Source: Streptomyces sp. NRRL WC-3626 (GTDB lineage: Bacteria > Actinomycetota > Actinomycetes > Streptomycetales > Streptomycetaceae). Taken from it: 64,000 bases of DNA. A program made the position numbers and the translations under genes. The stretch covers positions 372,001 to 436,000 of the forward strand of contig NZ_JOCA01000002.1 in NCBI RefSeq assembly GCF_000718785.1. The letters are read 5' to 3'. This document shows positions 53,581-62,830 of this stretch, piece after piece. Position 1 is the stretch's first letter, and every line of letters starts with the position of its first letter. Under the pieces are notes generated by a model. That model had not been told where the DNA came from and searched no databases. It saw only the letters and a program-made list of their open reading frames with translations.

Positions 53581-55019
53581 AGGATCGCCCCGGGGGTGTA
53601 CCCGGCGGCCTCCGGGTGCCGCTTGAGGATCTCGTCGATCCGGCCGACGACGGCCGTGACCTGGTCGCTCGCCGCGCCGGTGAAGGACAGCTTGTCCGCC
53701 ATCAGCGCCTCCAGCTCGGCCCGGCCGAGCGGCAGCCGCTCGTCGGCGGCGAGCTTGTCGAGGAGGTCGTTGCGATCGGCGCCCCGCTCGCGCATGGCGA
53801 GGGCGGTCGCGACGGCGTTCTCCTTGATCGCCTCGTGCGCGACCTCGCGGCCCACGCCCGCGCGCACCGCGCCCATCAGCACCTTGGTGGTCGCGAGGAA
53901 CGGCAGATAGCGGTCCAGCTCCCGGGCGACGACGGCCGGGAACGCGCCGAACTCGTCCAGCACCGTCAGGAACGTCTCCAGCAGACCGTCGAGCGCGAAG
54001 AACGAGTCCGGCAGCGCGACCCGGCGCACCACCGAACAGGACACGTCGCCCTCGTTCCACTGGTCGCCGGCCAGCTCGCCGGTCATCGAGGCGTAGCCGC
54101 GCAGGATCACCATCAGGCCGTTGACGCGCTCGCAGGAGCGGGTGTTCATCTTGTGCGGCATCGCGGAGGAGCCGACCTGGCCGGGCTTGAAGCCCTCGGT
54201 GACCAGCTCGTGCCCGGCCATCAGCCGGATCGTCTTCGCCAGCGACGACGGCGCCGCGGCCAGCTGCACCAGCGCGGTGACGACCTCGTAGTCGAGCGAG
54301 CGCGGGTAGACCTGGCCGACGCTGGTGAACGCCTGCGAGAAGCCCAGATGCCCGGCGATCCGCCGCTCCAGCTCCGCGAGTCCGCCCGCGTCGCCGCCGA
54401 GCAGGTCCAGCATGTCCTGCGCGGTGCCGACCGGGCCCTTGATGCCGCGCAGCGGGTAGCGGCCCAGCAGCTCCTCCACCCGGCCGTGGGCGACGAGCAG
54501 CTCGTCGGCGGCGGTGGCGAACCGCTTGCCGAGGGTGGTGGCCTGCGCGGCCACGTTGTGCGAGCGGCCGGCCATGACCAGCTCGCCGTACTCACCGGCC
54601 AGCCTGCCGAGGCGGGCCAGGACGGCCACCGTACGGTCGCGCATCAGCTCCAGCGAGAGCCGGATCTGCAACTGCTCGACGTTCTCGGTGAGGTCGCGGG
54701 AGGTCATGCCCTTGTGCACGTGCTCGTGCCCGGCGAGGTCGTTGAACTCCTCGATCCGCGCCTTCACGTCGTGCCGGGTGACCTTCTCGCGCTCGGCGAT
54801 CGAGGCCAGGTCGACGGTGTCGAGGACACGCTCGTAGTCGGCGATCGCCGCGTCGGGCACCTCGATGCCGAGGTCCTTCTGGGCCCGCAGCACGGCGAGC
54901 CAGAGCTGCCGCTCCAGCCTCACCTTCTGCTCGGGCGACCAGAGCGTGGCGAGCTCGGCGGAGGCGTAGCGTCCGGCGAGGACGTTCGGGATACGGGGCT
55001 TGGCGGGCGCAGCAGTCAC
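53577..55019 (-). CDS. purB: Adenylosuccinate lyase
   Basis: The 480-residue enzyme starts at GTG (55019). The fumarase/aspartase superfamily signature GSSAMPHKMNTRSCERVNGL is present, with GRSHNVAAQATTLGKRFAT and TSRDLTENVEQLQIRL forming other active-site regions. It releases fumarate from SAICAR and adenylosuccinate in purine synthesis. It belongs to the longer actinobacterial type. The stop overlaps the proposed mug start. Confidence 0.96.
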   Translation of the reverse strand: MTAAPAKPRIPNVLAGRYASAELATLWSPEQKVRLERQLWLAVLRAQKDLGIEVPDAAIADYERVLDTVDLASIAEREKVTRHDVKARIEEFNDLAGHEHVHKGMTSRDLTENVEQLQIRLSLELMRDRTVAVLARLGRLAGEYGELVMAGRSHNVAAQATTLGKRFATAADELLVAHGRVEELLGRYPLRGIKGPVGTAQDMLDLLGGDAGGLAELERRIAGHLGFSQAFTSVGQVYPRSLDYEVVTALVQLAAAPSSLAKTIRLMAGHELVTEGFKPGQVGSSAMPHKMNTRSCERVNGLMVILRGYASMTGELAGDQWNEGDVSCSVVRRVALPDSFFALDGLLETFLTVLDEFGAFPAVVARELDRYLPFLATTKVLMGAVRAGVGREVAHEAIKENAVATALAMRERGADRNDLLDKLAADERLPLGRAELEALMADKLSFTGAASDQVTAVVGRIDEILKRHPEAAGYTPGAIL

Positions 55020-55094
55020 GTATCGGGAGTCTACTGGCGATTCCTGCAGGCCGGCGCCACGGGGTCGTTCGTCGGAAGCTACAAGGGCCCGCGG

Positions 55095-55871
55095 TCAGCG
55101 GGCCTCGTACGGCAGCAGCTCCGGGCGCTTGGGCGGCAGACCGTCGCCCGAGGAACGGCCGGTGAGACGGCGGCCGATCCACGGCAGCAGGTACTGCCGG
55201 GCGAACCGCGCGTCCGCGGCGCGGCGTGCCGTCCAGCGCGGCGGCAGCGTCGCCTCCGGCGGCAGACGCCAGTCCGGATCGTCCGGCGTGTGCCCCAGCG
55301 TCTGCCAGACCGCCTCGGCGACCCTGCGGTGGCCGTCCGCCGTCAGATGCAGCCGGTCCACGTCCCACAGCCGGGGATCGGCGAGCGACGGCGCCCCGTA
55401 CAGGTCGACGACCAGTGCGCCGTGCCGCTCGGCGAGCTCGTCGACGCACTCGAACAGCGCCTCCATCCGCGGGCGGAACCGCTCCAGGACCGGCCCCTGG
55501 CGGCCCGGGCTGCGCATCAGCACCAGCTGCCCGCAGTGCGGGGCGAGCCGCTCCACGGCTTCGGTCAGCAGCTCCCGCACCCGCACCATGTCGCACTTGG
55601 GCCGCAGGGTGTCGTTCAGCCCGCCGACCAGGGTGACGACGTCCGCCCGCATGGCGGCGGCGGTCTCGACCTGCTCGTCGACGATCTGCTGGATCAGCTT
55701 GCCGCGCACCGCCAGGTTGGCGTACCGGAAACCGGGGGAGGCGGCCGCCATCCGCGCCGCGAGGAGGTCGGCCCAGCCGCGGTAGGTGCCGTCGGGCAGG
55801 AGGTCCGACATGCCCTCGGTGAAGGAGTCGCCGAGGGCGACGAGGCTGCTGTAGGTGGGGTTCGTCTGCAT
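55095..55871 (-). CDS. SGNH/GDSL hydrolase
   Basis: The start at 55871 (MQTNPTYSS) gives 258 residues. Block I VALGDSFTEGMSD holds the nucleophile Ser, block III VTLVGGLNDTLRP the Asn, and block V DVDRLHLTADGHR the Asp-His pair. No signal peptide is seen, so the enzyme is cytoplasmic. Substrate unknown; esterase or acyl hydrolase activity is likely. It lies 75 bases upstream of purB on the same strand. Confidence 0.92.
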   Translation of the reverse strand: MQTNPTYSSLVALGDSFTEGMSDLLPDGTYRGWADLLAARMAAASPGFRYANLAVRGKLIQQIVDEQVETAAAMRADVVTLVGGLNDTLRPKCDMVRVRELLTEAVERLAPHCGQLVLMRSPGRQGPVLERFRPRMEALFECVDELAERHGALVVDLYGAPSLADPRLWDVDRLHLTADGHRRVAEAVWQTLGHTPDDPDWRLPPEATLPPRWTARRAADARFARQYLLPWIGRRLTGRSSGDGLPPKRPELLPYEAR

Positions 55872-55923
55872 GGCGACACAGATGGTAACCCGAGGCACAT
55901 ACCCGGCGGTCGGTCGCCCTCGC

Positions 55924-56937
55924 TCAGGCCCGCTGCCCGAACAGCTCCTGCAGCACGTCCTCCATGGTCACCAGCCCGGCCAGCCGCCCGTCGGTCCCGA
56001 GGACGGCCGCCAGATGCGTACGGCTGCCCCGCATCGCGGTGAGGACGTCGTCCATCGGCGTGCTCTCCCGCACCCGCGCGATGGACCGCATCTCACCGAG
56101 CCGGAACGGCAGGTCGCGCGGCGAGGCGTCGAGAGCGTCCTTCACATGCAGATAGCCGACGATGCGCCGCTGCCCGTCCACCACCGGGAAGCGGGAGAAC
56201 CCGGTCTCCGCCGACAGCCGCTCCAGCCCTTCCGGGGTGACGCCCACGCTCGCGTAGACCACGTCCGCCAGCGGCATCACCACGTCCCGCACGGGCCGCC
56301 GGCCCAGCTCCAGGGCGTCGTTCAGCCGCTCCCGCGCGCGGTCGTCGATGAGGCCCGCCTCACCGGAGTCCTTCACGATCTGGGCCAGCTCGGCGTCCGA
56401 GAACGACGCGACGACCTCGTCGCGGGTCTCGACCCGCATCAGCTTCAGCAGCGTGTTGGCGAACGCGTTGATCGTGAAGATCACCGGCCGCAGCGCGCGG
56501 GACAGCGCCACCAGCGGCGGACCCAGCACCAGGGCGCTGCGCACCGGCTCGGCCAGCGCGATGTTCTTCGGCACCATCTCGCCGAGCAGCATGTGCAGAT
56601 ACGTGGCGAGCGCCAGCGCGATCACGAACGACACCGCGTGCCCCGCGCCCTTGGAGACGCCCACCGCGTGGAACACCGGTTCCAGCAGATGCGCGATGGC
56701 GGGCTCGGCGACCACGCCGAGGACCAGCGTGCACAGTGTGATGCCGAGCTGTGCGGCCGCCATCAGCGCGGACACGTGCTCCAGACCCCACAGCACGCTC
56801 TTCGCGCGCCGGTCGCCCGCCTCCGCGTGCGGTTCGATCTGGCTGCGGCGCACCGAGATCAGCGCGAACTCGGCGCCGACGAAGAAGGCGTTGACGACCA
56901 GCGTCGCCAGACCGATCAGCAGTTGTACGACGGTCAT
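55924..56937 (-). CDS. CNNM/HlyC-CorC-family protein with CBS pair
   Basis: The protein has 337 residues. An N-terminal DUF21 membrane domain (MTVVQLLIGLATLVVNAFFV, GAEFALISVRRSQ; AQLGITLCTLVLGVVAEP; MVPKNIALAEP) is followed by two CBS motifs (VRDVVMPLADVVYASVGVTP; VTMEDVLQELFGQR). The C-terminal CorC_HlyC domain is absent or short. These proteins are linked to Mg/Co homeostasis. Its start overlaps the end of the longer paralogue (ATGA), so the pair is one operon. Confidence 0.9.
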   Translation of the reverse strand: MTVVQLLIGLATLVVNAFFVGAEFALISVRRSQIEPHAEAGDRRAKSVLWGLEHVSALMAAAQLGITLCTLVLGVVAEPAIAHLLEPVFHAVGVSKGAGHAVSFVIALALATYLHMLLGEMVPKNIALAEPVRSALVLGPPLVALSRALRPVIFTINAFANTLLKLMRVETRDEVVASFSDAELAQIVKDSGEAGLIDDRARERLNDALELGRRPVRDVVMPLADVVYASVGVTPEGLERLSAETGFSRFPVVDGQRRIVGYLHVKDALDASPRDLPFRLGEMRSIARVRESTPMDDVLTAMRGSRTHLAAVLGTDGRLAGLVTMEDVLQELFGQRA

Positions 56938-58301
56938 CGCCGTGCCCCCTCGTCGTCGGTGGTGCCGTCCGTCCGTGGTGGTGCCGGCTGGCGGTCGCCG
57001 GGCGGCGCGTGCAGCAGGACGCGTGCCGCGCGGCGGCCGGTGGCGTCCACCACGTCCAGCCGCCAGCCCGCCACCTCGAAGGTGTCGCCGACGGCCGGTA
57101 TCCGGCCCAGCTCGGCCGCCACGAGCCCGGCGAGGGTCTCGTACGGCCCCTCCGGCGCGCGCAGGCCGACCCGGGCGAGCTGGTCCACGCGCGCGGAGCC
57201 GTCTGCCGAGAACAGGGTGCGGCCGCTCTCGTCGGCGCCGGCCCGGGCCAGGTCGGGCGTCTCGTGCGGGTCGTGCTCGTCGCGGACCTCGCCGACGACC
57301 TCCTCGACGATGTCCTCCAGCGTGGCCACGCCGGCCGTGCCGCCGTACTCGTCGATCACCACGGCCATGGTGCGCCGGCCGGAGAGCCGGTCGAGAAGCC
57401 GGTCGACGGTGAGCGAGCCGGGGACCAGCAGCGGTTCGCGCATCAGCTCCGACACGGGCACGTGGGCACGGCGCTCGGCGGGCAGCGCCAGAACGTCCTT
57501 GACGTGCGCGGTGCCGACGACCGCGTCGAGGGTGCCCCGGTAGACGGGGAACCGGGAAAGGCCCGTCGCCCGGGTCACGTTCGCCACGTCCTCGCAGGTC
57601 GCCTGGACGTCCAGGGCGACGACCTGCACGCGGGGCGTCATCACGTTCTCCGCGCTGAGGTCGGCGAGGTTCAGTGTGCGGACGAAGAGCTCGGCGGTGT
57701 CCGCCGCCAGGGCGCCCTCCCGCGCGGAGTGCCGGGCGAGCGCCGCGAGCTCCTGCGGCCCCCGCGCGGACGCCAGCTCCTCGGCCGGCTCCACGCCGAT
57801 ACGGCGCACTATGCGGTTGGCCGAGTTGTTGAGGTGGGTGATGAACGGGCGGAACGCGGCACTGAACCAGCGCTGCGCGTTGCCCACCGTCCTGGCGACG
57901 GCGAGCGGCGAGGAGATCGCCCAGTTCTTGGGCACCAGCTCGCCGACCACCATCAGGAACACCGTCGACAGGGCGGTGCCGATCACCAGGGCGAGGGAGC
58001 GGGCCACCGAGCCGGAGACGCCCATGTCCTCCAGCGGGCCCGCGATCAGCGCGGCGATCGACGGCTCGGCCAGCATGCCGACCACCAGATTGGTGACCGT
58101 GATGCCGAGCTGCGCCCCGGAGAGCTGGAAGGTCAGATTCCGTACGGCCTTGAGCGCGCCGGCGGCGCCCCGTTCGCCGCGTTCGACCGCCCGCTCCAGC
58201 TCGGCCCGCTCGACCGTGGTGAGGGAGAACTCGGCCGCGACGAAGGCGCCGCAGGCGAGCGAGAGCAGGATCGCCGCGAGAAGGAGGAGCACTTCGGTCA
58301 T
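56934..58301 (-). CDS. CNNM/HlyC-CorC-family protein with CBS pair and CorC domain
   Basis: The start at 58301 (MTEVLLLLAAIL) is the DUF21 start; the frame extends upstream without conservation. In 455 residues, the DUF21 membrane domain (AAEFSLTTVERAELE; AQLGITVTNLVVGMLAEPS; GELVPKNWAISSPLA), a CBS pair (NVMTPRVQVVALDVQATC; VVIDEYGGTAGVATLEDIVE) and a C-terminal CorC_HlyC domain (GPYETLAGLVAAELGRIP) are all present. Homologues include magnesium exporters/transport regulators. It is coupled with the shorter paralogue, a common Streptomyces pair. Confidence 0.93.
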   Translation of the reverse strand: MTEVLLLLAAILLSLACGAFVAAEFSLTTVERAELERAVERGERGAAGALKAVRNLTFQLSGAQLGITVTNLVVGMLAEPSIAALIAGPLEDMGVSGSVARSLALVIGTALSTVFLMVVGELVPKNWAISSPLAVARTVGNAQRWFSAAFRPFITHLNNSANRIVRRIGVEPAEELASARGPQELAALARHSAREGALAADTAELFVRTLNLADLSAENVMTPRVQVVALDVQATCEDVANVTRATGLSRFPVYRGTLDAVVGTAHVKDVLALPAERRAHVPVSELMREPLLVPGSLTVDRLLDRLSGRRTMAVVIDEYGGTAGVATLEDIVEEVVGEVRDEHDPHETPDLARAGADESGRTLFSADGSARVDQLARVGLRAPEGPYETLAGLVAAELGRIPAVGDTFEVAGWRLDVVDATGRRAARVLLHAPPGDRQPAPPRTDGTTDDEGARR

Positions 58302-58395
58302 CGGGTCACCTCTGTCCCATGGTCGGACAGGACGGGAACAGACGCGCGGTGTCGCGGACCGGGGGGCTCGCCCATGGGCGGACGCACACAACCTT

Positions 58396-61300
58396 TCATG
58401 GAGGACCGAGTTGCCCACTCATGGTAAAGGACCGGCAAAGGAGTGTCGGCGGGCTGTGGATCACGGGGTGAGCGGCTTCACCCAGCGCCGCCACCGCTCC
58501 TCCGGCGCGTACCCGGCGGCGGTCCACGCGTGATGGGCGATGCCGTTGTCCTGGAGCACCATCGCGTCCGCGCGGCGTCCGCCGAGCCGTACGAAACGGT
58601 CCTCGGCGGCGGTCAGGAGCGCGGAGGCGATGCCGCGCCGGCGGTGGTCCGGGTGCACCGCCAGCCGGTACAGGTGGCACCGCCAGCCGTCGAAGCCGGC
58701 GATCACCGTGCCGGCCAGTTCGCCGCCGGTCTCCGCGAGGATAAGCGCCTCGGGATCGCGGGCGACCAGCCGCTCCACACCGTCCCGGTCGTCGCTGATG
58801 CTCGTTCCCTCGGCGGCGGCCTTCCAGAAGGCCAGCACGGCGTCCAGATCCCGGGGCGTCGCGGCCCGTACACGCAGCTCGTTCATCAGCCGATCCCACC
58901 ACGCCCACCCCCACCCCACAGCCCATTCCACCATCCGGACCCCCGACGCCGTCCCCACGCCATCCTTCCGCGCCCCCGCGTCCTCGCGCCCCCGCGTCCT
59001 CGCGCCCCCGCGTCCTCGCGCCCCCGCGTCCTCGCGCCCCCGCGTCCTCGCGCTCCCGCGCCCCCGCGCCCCGCGTCCCGGCCGATCCCGCGCTCCCGCG
59101 TCCCGGCCGATCCCGCGCCCCGCGTCCCCCCCGATCCCGCGCTCCCGCGCCCCGCGCGCCTGCGGCCGCCGCTCCCGCCGGTCCGCGGGCAGGCGTGCCG
59201 CAGGGCGGCACGGGTGGGCGCGACGGCACCCCGTAAGCGCCGGGCCGCGCGACCTCCCCCCGCTCAGCCGTCACCCCGGGTGCCGCCGCGATGCCCACCA
59301 CCGCCGAGCCGATGACGACCGCCGCGATGGTCCCCCACGGGATCGCGAGCGCCGTCATGCCCTGAAGGGCGAGGACCTGCTGGACGCACAGCCCCCACAC
59401 CAGCCCCAGCCCGAGCCCCAGCACCGCACCGAACACCGCGATCACCACCGACTCCAGCCGGATCATCCGCCGCAGCTGCCGCCGCCCCAGCCCGATCGCC
59501 CGCAGCAGACCGATCTCGCGCGTACGCTCCACCACCGACAGCGCGAGCGTGTTGACCACGCCCAGCACCGCGATGACGATCGCCAGCCCCAGCAGGGCGT
59601 AGACGAGGTACAGCAGTACCGCGATCTGGTCGTGCACCAGCTCCTTGTAGTCGGCCTGATCACGGGCCTGCACCTGCGGATACGGCTCCAGCGTCGTCTC
59701 CAGCCGCTCGCGCAACAGCTCCACGCTCGTCCCGGCGGCCGCGTTGACGTAGAGCGCGGAGTCCTGACCGCCCGGCACGTACTCCTCGACCGTGGCGATG
59801 CCGAAGACCAGCCCGCCCGCCATCCCGAAGCCCGAGCCGCCGTCCATGTCGGTGAGGGCGGCCACCGTCAGCTCGGTGCTCCGGCCGCCGGGGAACTCGA
59901 CCGGGACGGTGTCGCCCCTACGGACGCCGTGCTCCCCGGCGAAGTCCACGTCCATGGCGACGTTGCCGTCCGCGAGCGCGGCCGCCGTGTCGCCGGACGC
60001 GTATGTCACGCGTGCGACCTCGTCCGCCCCGTCGTCGTACCCGGCGGCGGTGGTCTCGACCCGCTCCCCGTCCGGCAGCGTCACCGCCACCGGCGCGAAC
60101 CGCTGCCGTACGACCACTCCCACGCCCTCCGTGTCCCGCACCCGGTCGGTGACCTCCTGGGGGAACGGCGTGAAGTTGGCGTTCTGCAGCACGAAGTCGG
60201 CGCCGAGCGTTTTGTCGATCTGCTCGTCGAAGGAGCGGGACATCGAGGCGCTCGCCACCGACATCCCGCCCACCAGGGCGAGCCCCACCATCAGCGCGGC
60301 CGCGGTCGCGCCGGTACGGCGGGGATTGCGCAGGGCGTTGCGCTGGCTCATCCGGCCGACGGAGCCGAACAGCGCCGGGAACGCCCCGCCCAGCACCCGG
60401 ATCACCGGCCGTACCAGCAACGGACCGGCGATCACCGTGGCGACCAGGGTGAGGACGACGCCGAGCCCCAGCAGGGAGGCCGCCGACGACGTCTCGCCGG
60501 CCAGGACGCAGCCCACCAGCGCGGCCGCGCCGAGCGCGCCCACCACGGAACCCACCACCGCGCGGGTGCGCAGCGGCCGTCCCGTACCGGCGATCTCCGC
60601 GTCCGCCAGCGCGGCCATCGGTGACACGCCCGCCGCGCGGCGGGCCGGGAGATACGCCGCGACGAAGGTGACGCCCACGCCGACGACGTACGCGGTGACG
60701 GGGGTGGCCCAGCCGACGACCATCTCCGTGGTCTTCAGGTTCATACCGATCGAGCTCATCAGCCGGATCAGCCCGAGGGCGAGCCCGGTGCCGGCCGCCA
60801 GTCCCACCGTCGAACCGACCAGACCGAGCAGCACCGCCTCGGTGAGCACGGACCGGCGTACCTGCCTGCGGTCGGCGCCCAGCGCCCGCAGCAGGCCGAG
60901 TTCACGGGTCCGCTGGGCGATCAGCATCGAGAAGGTGTTGACGATCAGGAAGACGCCGACGAGGACCGCGATCCCGGCGAAGCCGAGCATCACGTACTTG
61001 ATCACGTCGAGGAATCCGCCGAGTTCGTCGGCGGCGGTCTCGGCGGTCTCGTCCGCCGTCTGCACCTTGTAGGCGTCGCCGAGCCGCTCGGTGACCCGGC
61101 GCTTCAGCTCCGCGTCGGTGACGCCCGGGGCCGCGTCGAGGGAGACGCTCGTGGCCAGGTCCGCCGAGCCCAGCAGCCTGGCACCCGCCACCGCGGGGTC
61201 GAGGAAGACCAGCGCCGCGCCCGGGTTCGTGGTGGTGAACGTGGCGATGCCCACGATCTCCACCCGGAAGGAGCCCGGCTGCGCCTGCACGGAGAGCGTG

Positions 61301-61785
61301 TCCCCGATCCCGACGTCCTTGGCGTCGGCGGTGTCCGCGTCCAGGACCGCCTCGCCGTCGCCGCGCGGGGTGCGGCCGGAGGTCAGCTCCACCACACTGC
61401 GCTCGCTGACGTACCAGTCCACGGCGATCGTCGGCGCGCCCGTGGTCGGCCCCACCGACTCGTTGTCGCCGTCGACGACCGTGATGTTCTCGACGCTGAT
61501 GTCGGGGCGGGCCGACTCGACGCCGTCGACCCCGGTCAGCTCCCGCACGAGCGAGGCCGGCAGCGTCCGGACGGCGCCGGTGGGCACCGACGACTCCAGG
61601 TCGTCCCGCGGTTCCACCGTCACATCGGCGGAGGTGGACGCGAACAGCCGGTCGAAGGTACGGGAGACCGTGTCGGAGAAGATCAGGCTGCCCGCGACGA
61701 ACGCCACGGACAGCACGATGGCCAGCGCGGACAGCAGCAGCCGTCCCTTGTGCGCGAGAAAGCTCCGCAGCGTCGCCTTCAGCAC
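58396..61785 (-). CDS. LolE/FtsX-type ABC transporter permease with abnormal run-on C-terminus
   Basis: The 1129-residue frame starts MLKATLRSFLAHKGRLLLSA. Two FtsX domains are clear (GIAVLVGVFLIVNTFSMLIA, TRELGLLRALGADRRQVRRS; ALLGLAIVIAVLGVVNTLAL, RTREIGLLRAIGLGRRQLRR), with MacB-like outer domains between. The normal end, after the last helix VVIGSAVVGIAAA (about residue 830), is replaced by the dispersed repeat at 59166-59280 (PGVTAERG, GAYGVPSRPPVPPCGT). The frame then passes through a tandem repeat and across the GNAT gene. The last 295 residues or so are not native; the usual 'PARRAARxNVLxA' tail is lost. Export may be impaired. Confidence 0.85.
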   Translation of the reverse strand: MLKATLRSFLAHKGRLLLSALAIVLSVAFVAGSLIFSDTVSRTFDRLFASTSADVTVEPRDDLESSVPTGAVRTLPASLVRELTGVDGVESARPDISVENITVVDGDNESVGPTTGAPTIAVDWYVSERSVVELTSGRTPRGDGEAVLDADTADAKDVGIGDTLSVQAQPGSFRVEIVGIATFTTTNPGAALVFLDPAVAGARLLGSADLATSVSLDAAPGVTDAELKRRVTERLGDAYKVQTADETAETAADELGGFLDVIKYVMLGFAGIAVLVGVFLIVNTFSMLIAQRTRELGLLRALGADRRQVRRSVLTEAVLLGLVGSTVGLAAGTGLALGLIRLMSSIGMNLKTTEMVVGWATPVTAYVVGVGVTFVAAYLPARRAAGVSPMAALADAEIAGTGRPLRTRAVVGSVVGALGAAALVGCVLAGETSSAASLLGLGVVLTLVATVIAGPLLVRPVIRVLGGAFPALFGSVGRMSQRNALRNPRRTGATAAALMVGLALVGGMSVASASMSRSFDEQIDKTLGADFVLQNANFTPFPQEVTDRVRDTEGVGVVVRQRFAPVAVTLPDGERVETTAAGYDDGADEVARVTYASGDTAAALADGNVAMDVDFAGEHGVRRGDTVPVEFPGGRSTELTVAALTDMDGGSGFGMAGGLVFGIATVEEYVPGGQDSALYVNAAAGTSVELLRERLETTLEPYPQVQARDQADYKELVHDQIAVLLYLVYALLGLAIVIAVLGVVNTLALSVVERTREIGLLRAIGLGRRQLRRMIRLESVVIAVFGAVLGLGLGLVWGLCVQQVLALQGMTALAIPWGTIAAVVIGSAVVGIAAAPGVTAERGEVARPGAYGVPSRPPVPPCGTPARGPAGAAAAGARGAGARDRGGRGARDRPGRGSAGSAGTRGAGAREREDAGARGRGGARTRGREDAGARGRGGAEGWRGDGVGGPDGGMGCGVGVGVVGSADERAACTGRDAPGSGRRAGLLEGRRRGNEHQRRPGRCGAAGRPRSRGAYPRGDRRRTGRHGDRRLRRLAVPPVPAGGAPGPPPARHRLRAPDRRRGPFRTARRTPRGRDGAPGQRHRPSRVDRRRVRAGGAVAALGEAAHPVIHSPPTLLCRSFTMSGQLGPP
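58461..58886 (-). CDS. GNAT-family N-acetyltransferase
   Basis: The start at 58886 (MNELRVRAATPRDL) gives 141 residues. The acetyl-CoA motif is VHPDHRRRGIASALLTAAED, preceded by LAGTVIAGFDGWRCHLYRLA and followed by NGIAHHAWTAAGYAPEERWR. Length is normal for a small GNAT enzyme. Substrate unknown. The run-on frame of the ABC permease (58396-61785) reads through this gene in another frame on the same strand; this GNAT frame is clearly the genuine one here. Confidence 0.92.
   Translation of the reverse strand: MNELRVRAATPRDLDAVLAFWKAAAEGTSISDDRDGVERLVARDPEALILAETGGELAGTVIAGFDGWRCHLYRLAVHPDHRRRGIASALLTAAEDRFVRLGGRRADAMVLQDNGIAHHAWTAAGYAPEERWRRWVKPLTP
58971..59050 (+). repeat. Five perfect tandem copies of a 16-bp unit
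   Basis: CGCCCCCGCGTCCTCG is repeated five times without a gap or mismatch (58971-58986, 58987-59002, 59003-59018, 59019-59034, 59035-59050). A second, less regular array with GTCCCGGCCGATCCCGCG units follows to about 59150. Such arrays change length by slippage. Confidence 0.9.
59166..59280 (-). repeat. Dispersed repeat, copy B
   Basis: On the minus strand this matches copy A (47509-47633) closely over about 115 bases. It is fused in frame to the end of the last membrane helix of the ABC permease gene. Its other side joins the G/C-rich tandem array at about 59150. No flanking target duplication was recognised. Confidence 0.8.
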
Positions 61786-61789
61786 GGCG

Positions 61790-62632
61790 TCAGTCCTCCC
61801 CGGAGGTCGGCTCGTCGCCGGCCGGGGCGGCCCCCGTGACGGTGTCGTCCGCGGTCGCGCGGATCACGTCGAAGCGCTTCATCCGCTCCAGCACCGACTC
61901 CGCCGTGGGCCGGCGCATCTCGTCCACGATGCGGCCGTCCGCGAGGAAGAGAACCAGGTCGGAGTGGGCGGCGGCGCCCGGGTCGTGCGTGACCATCACG
62001 ACGGTCTGATGGAGCGAGTCCACGGCCTCGCGGAGGAAGCCGAGCACCTCGAGACCCGCGCGGGAGTCGAGGTTGCCGGTCGGCTCGTCGGCGAAGATCA
62101 GCTCGGGCCGCGAGGCGAGCGCCCGCGCACAGGCCACCCGCTGCTGCTGTCCGCCTGACAGTTGCGCGGGGCGGTGCTTGAGGCGGTCCCGCAGGCCGAG
62201 CGTGTCGATGACCTGGTCCAGCCACTTCTCGTCCGGCTTGTGGCCCGCGATGTCCATGGGCAGGGTGATGTTCTCCCGCGCGTTCAGCGTCGGGATGAGA
62301 TTGAAGGACTGGAACATGAACCCGATACGGTCCCGCCGCAGCCGGGTCAGCTCACGGTCCCTCAGCCCGGTTATCTCGGTGTCTCCCAGCCACACCTGTC
62401 CGGCGGAAACGGTGTCGAGTCCCGCCAGGCAGTGCATGAGCGTGGATTTCCCGGACCCCGACGGGCCCATCACCGCGGTGAACCGGCCGCGCGCGATGTC
62501 CACGTCCACCGAGTCCAGGGCCAGCACGGTCGTCTCGCCCGAGCCGTACGCCTTGGTCAGACCGCGGGCGCGGGCCGCGATCCCGTCGGCCGACGCGAGG
62601 CCGGGGGCGTGCTCCGCAGCAGGTGTGGACAA
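61790..62632 (-). CDS. ABC transporter ATP-binding protein (LolD/MacB-type)
   Basis: The TTG at 62632 is chosen for GGAGG ahead at about five bases; a GTG at 62653 is possible. The 280-residue ATPase has Walker A VMGPSGSGKSTLMHCLAGL, the LolD-type FMFQSFNLIPTLNARENI, signature LSGGQQQRVACARALASRP and Walker B LIFADEPTGNLDS. It energises the permease four bases downstream. Such pairs export lipoproteins, peptides or drugs. Promoter region lies before 62650. Confidence 0.94.
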   Translation of the reverse strand: MSTPAAEHAPGLASADGIAARARGLTKAYGSGETTVLALDSVDVDIARGRFTAVMGPSGSGKSTLMHCLAGLDTVSAGQVWLGDTEITGLRDRELTRLRRDRIGFMFQSFNLIPTLNARENITLPMDIAGHKPDEKWLDQVIDTLGLRDRLKHRPAQLSGGQQQRVACARALASRPELIFADEPTGNLDSRAGLEVLGFLREAVDSLHQTVVMVTHDPGAAAHSDLVLFLADGRIVDEMRRPTAESVLERMKRFDVIRATADDTVTGAAPAGDEPTSGED

Positions 62633-62830
62633 GGCCGCCTCCTCCGAATGGACGTCAGGTCGTGCTCGTCGCGCCGAGGGTAGTGTGATACGGCCCACAC
62701 CCGGTATCCCCCGTGAGGGCAGGTCCGTCTCCACCTTCGGGCCCGGTCCCCGATGCCGGTGTAAGGGGCACGCGCTTCGGTTCGGTGGCCGCACTTGCCG
62801 CTGCTAGCGTTCCGGCGCTAGCTTCGAGGC

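Noticed and set aside
53616..56042. Open plus-strand frame of about 800 codons opposite purB and the SGNH gene
   Set aside because: Shadow of well-supported genes on the other strand; no motif.
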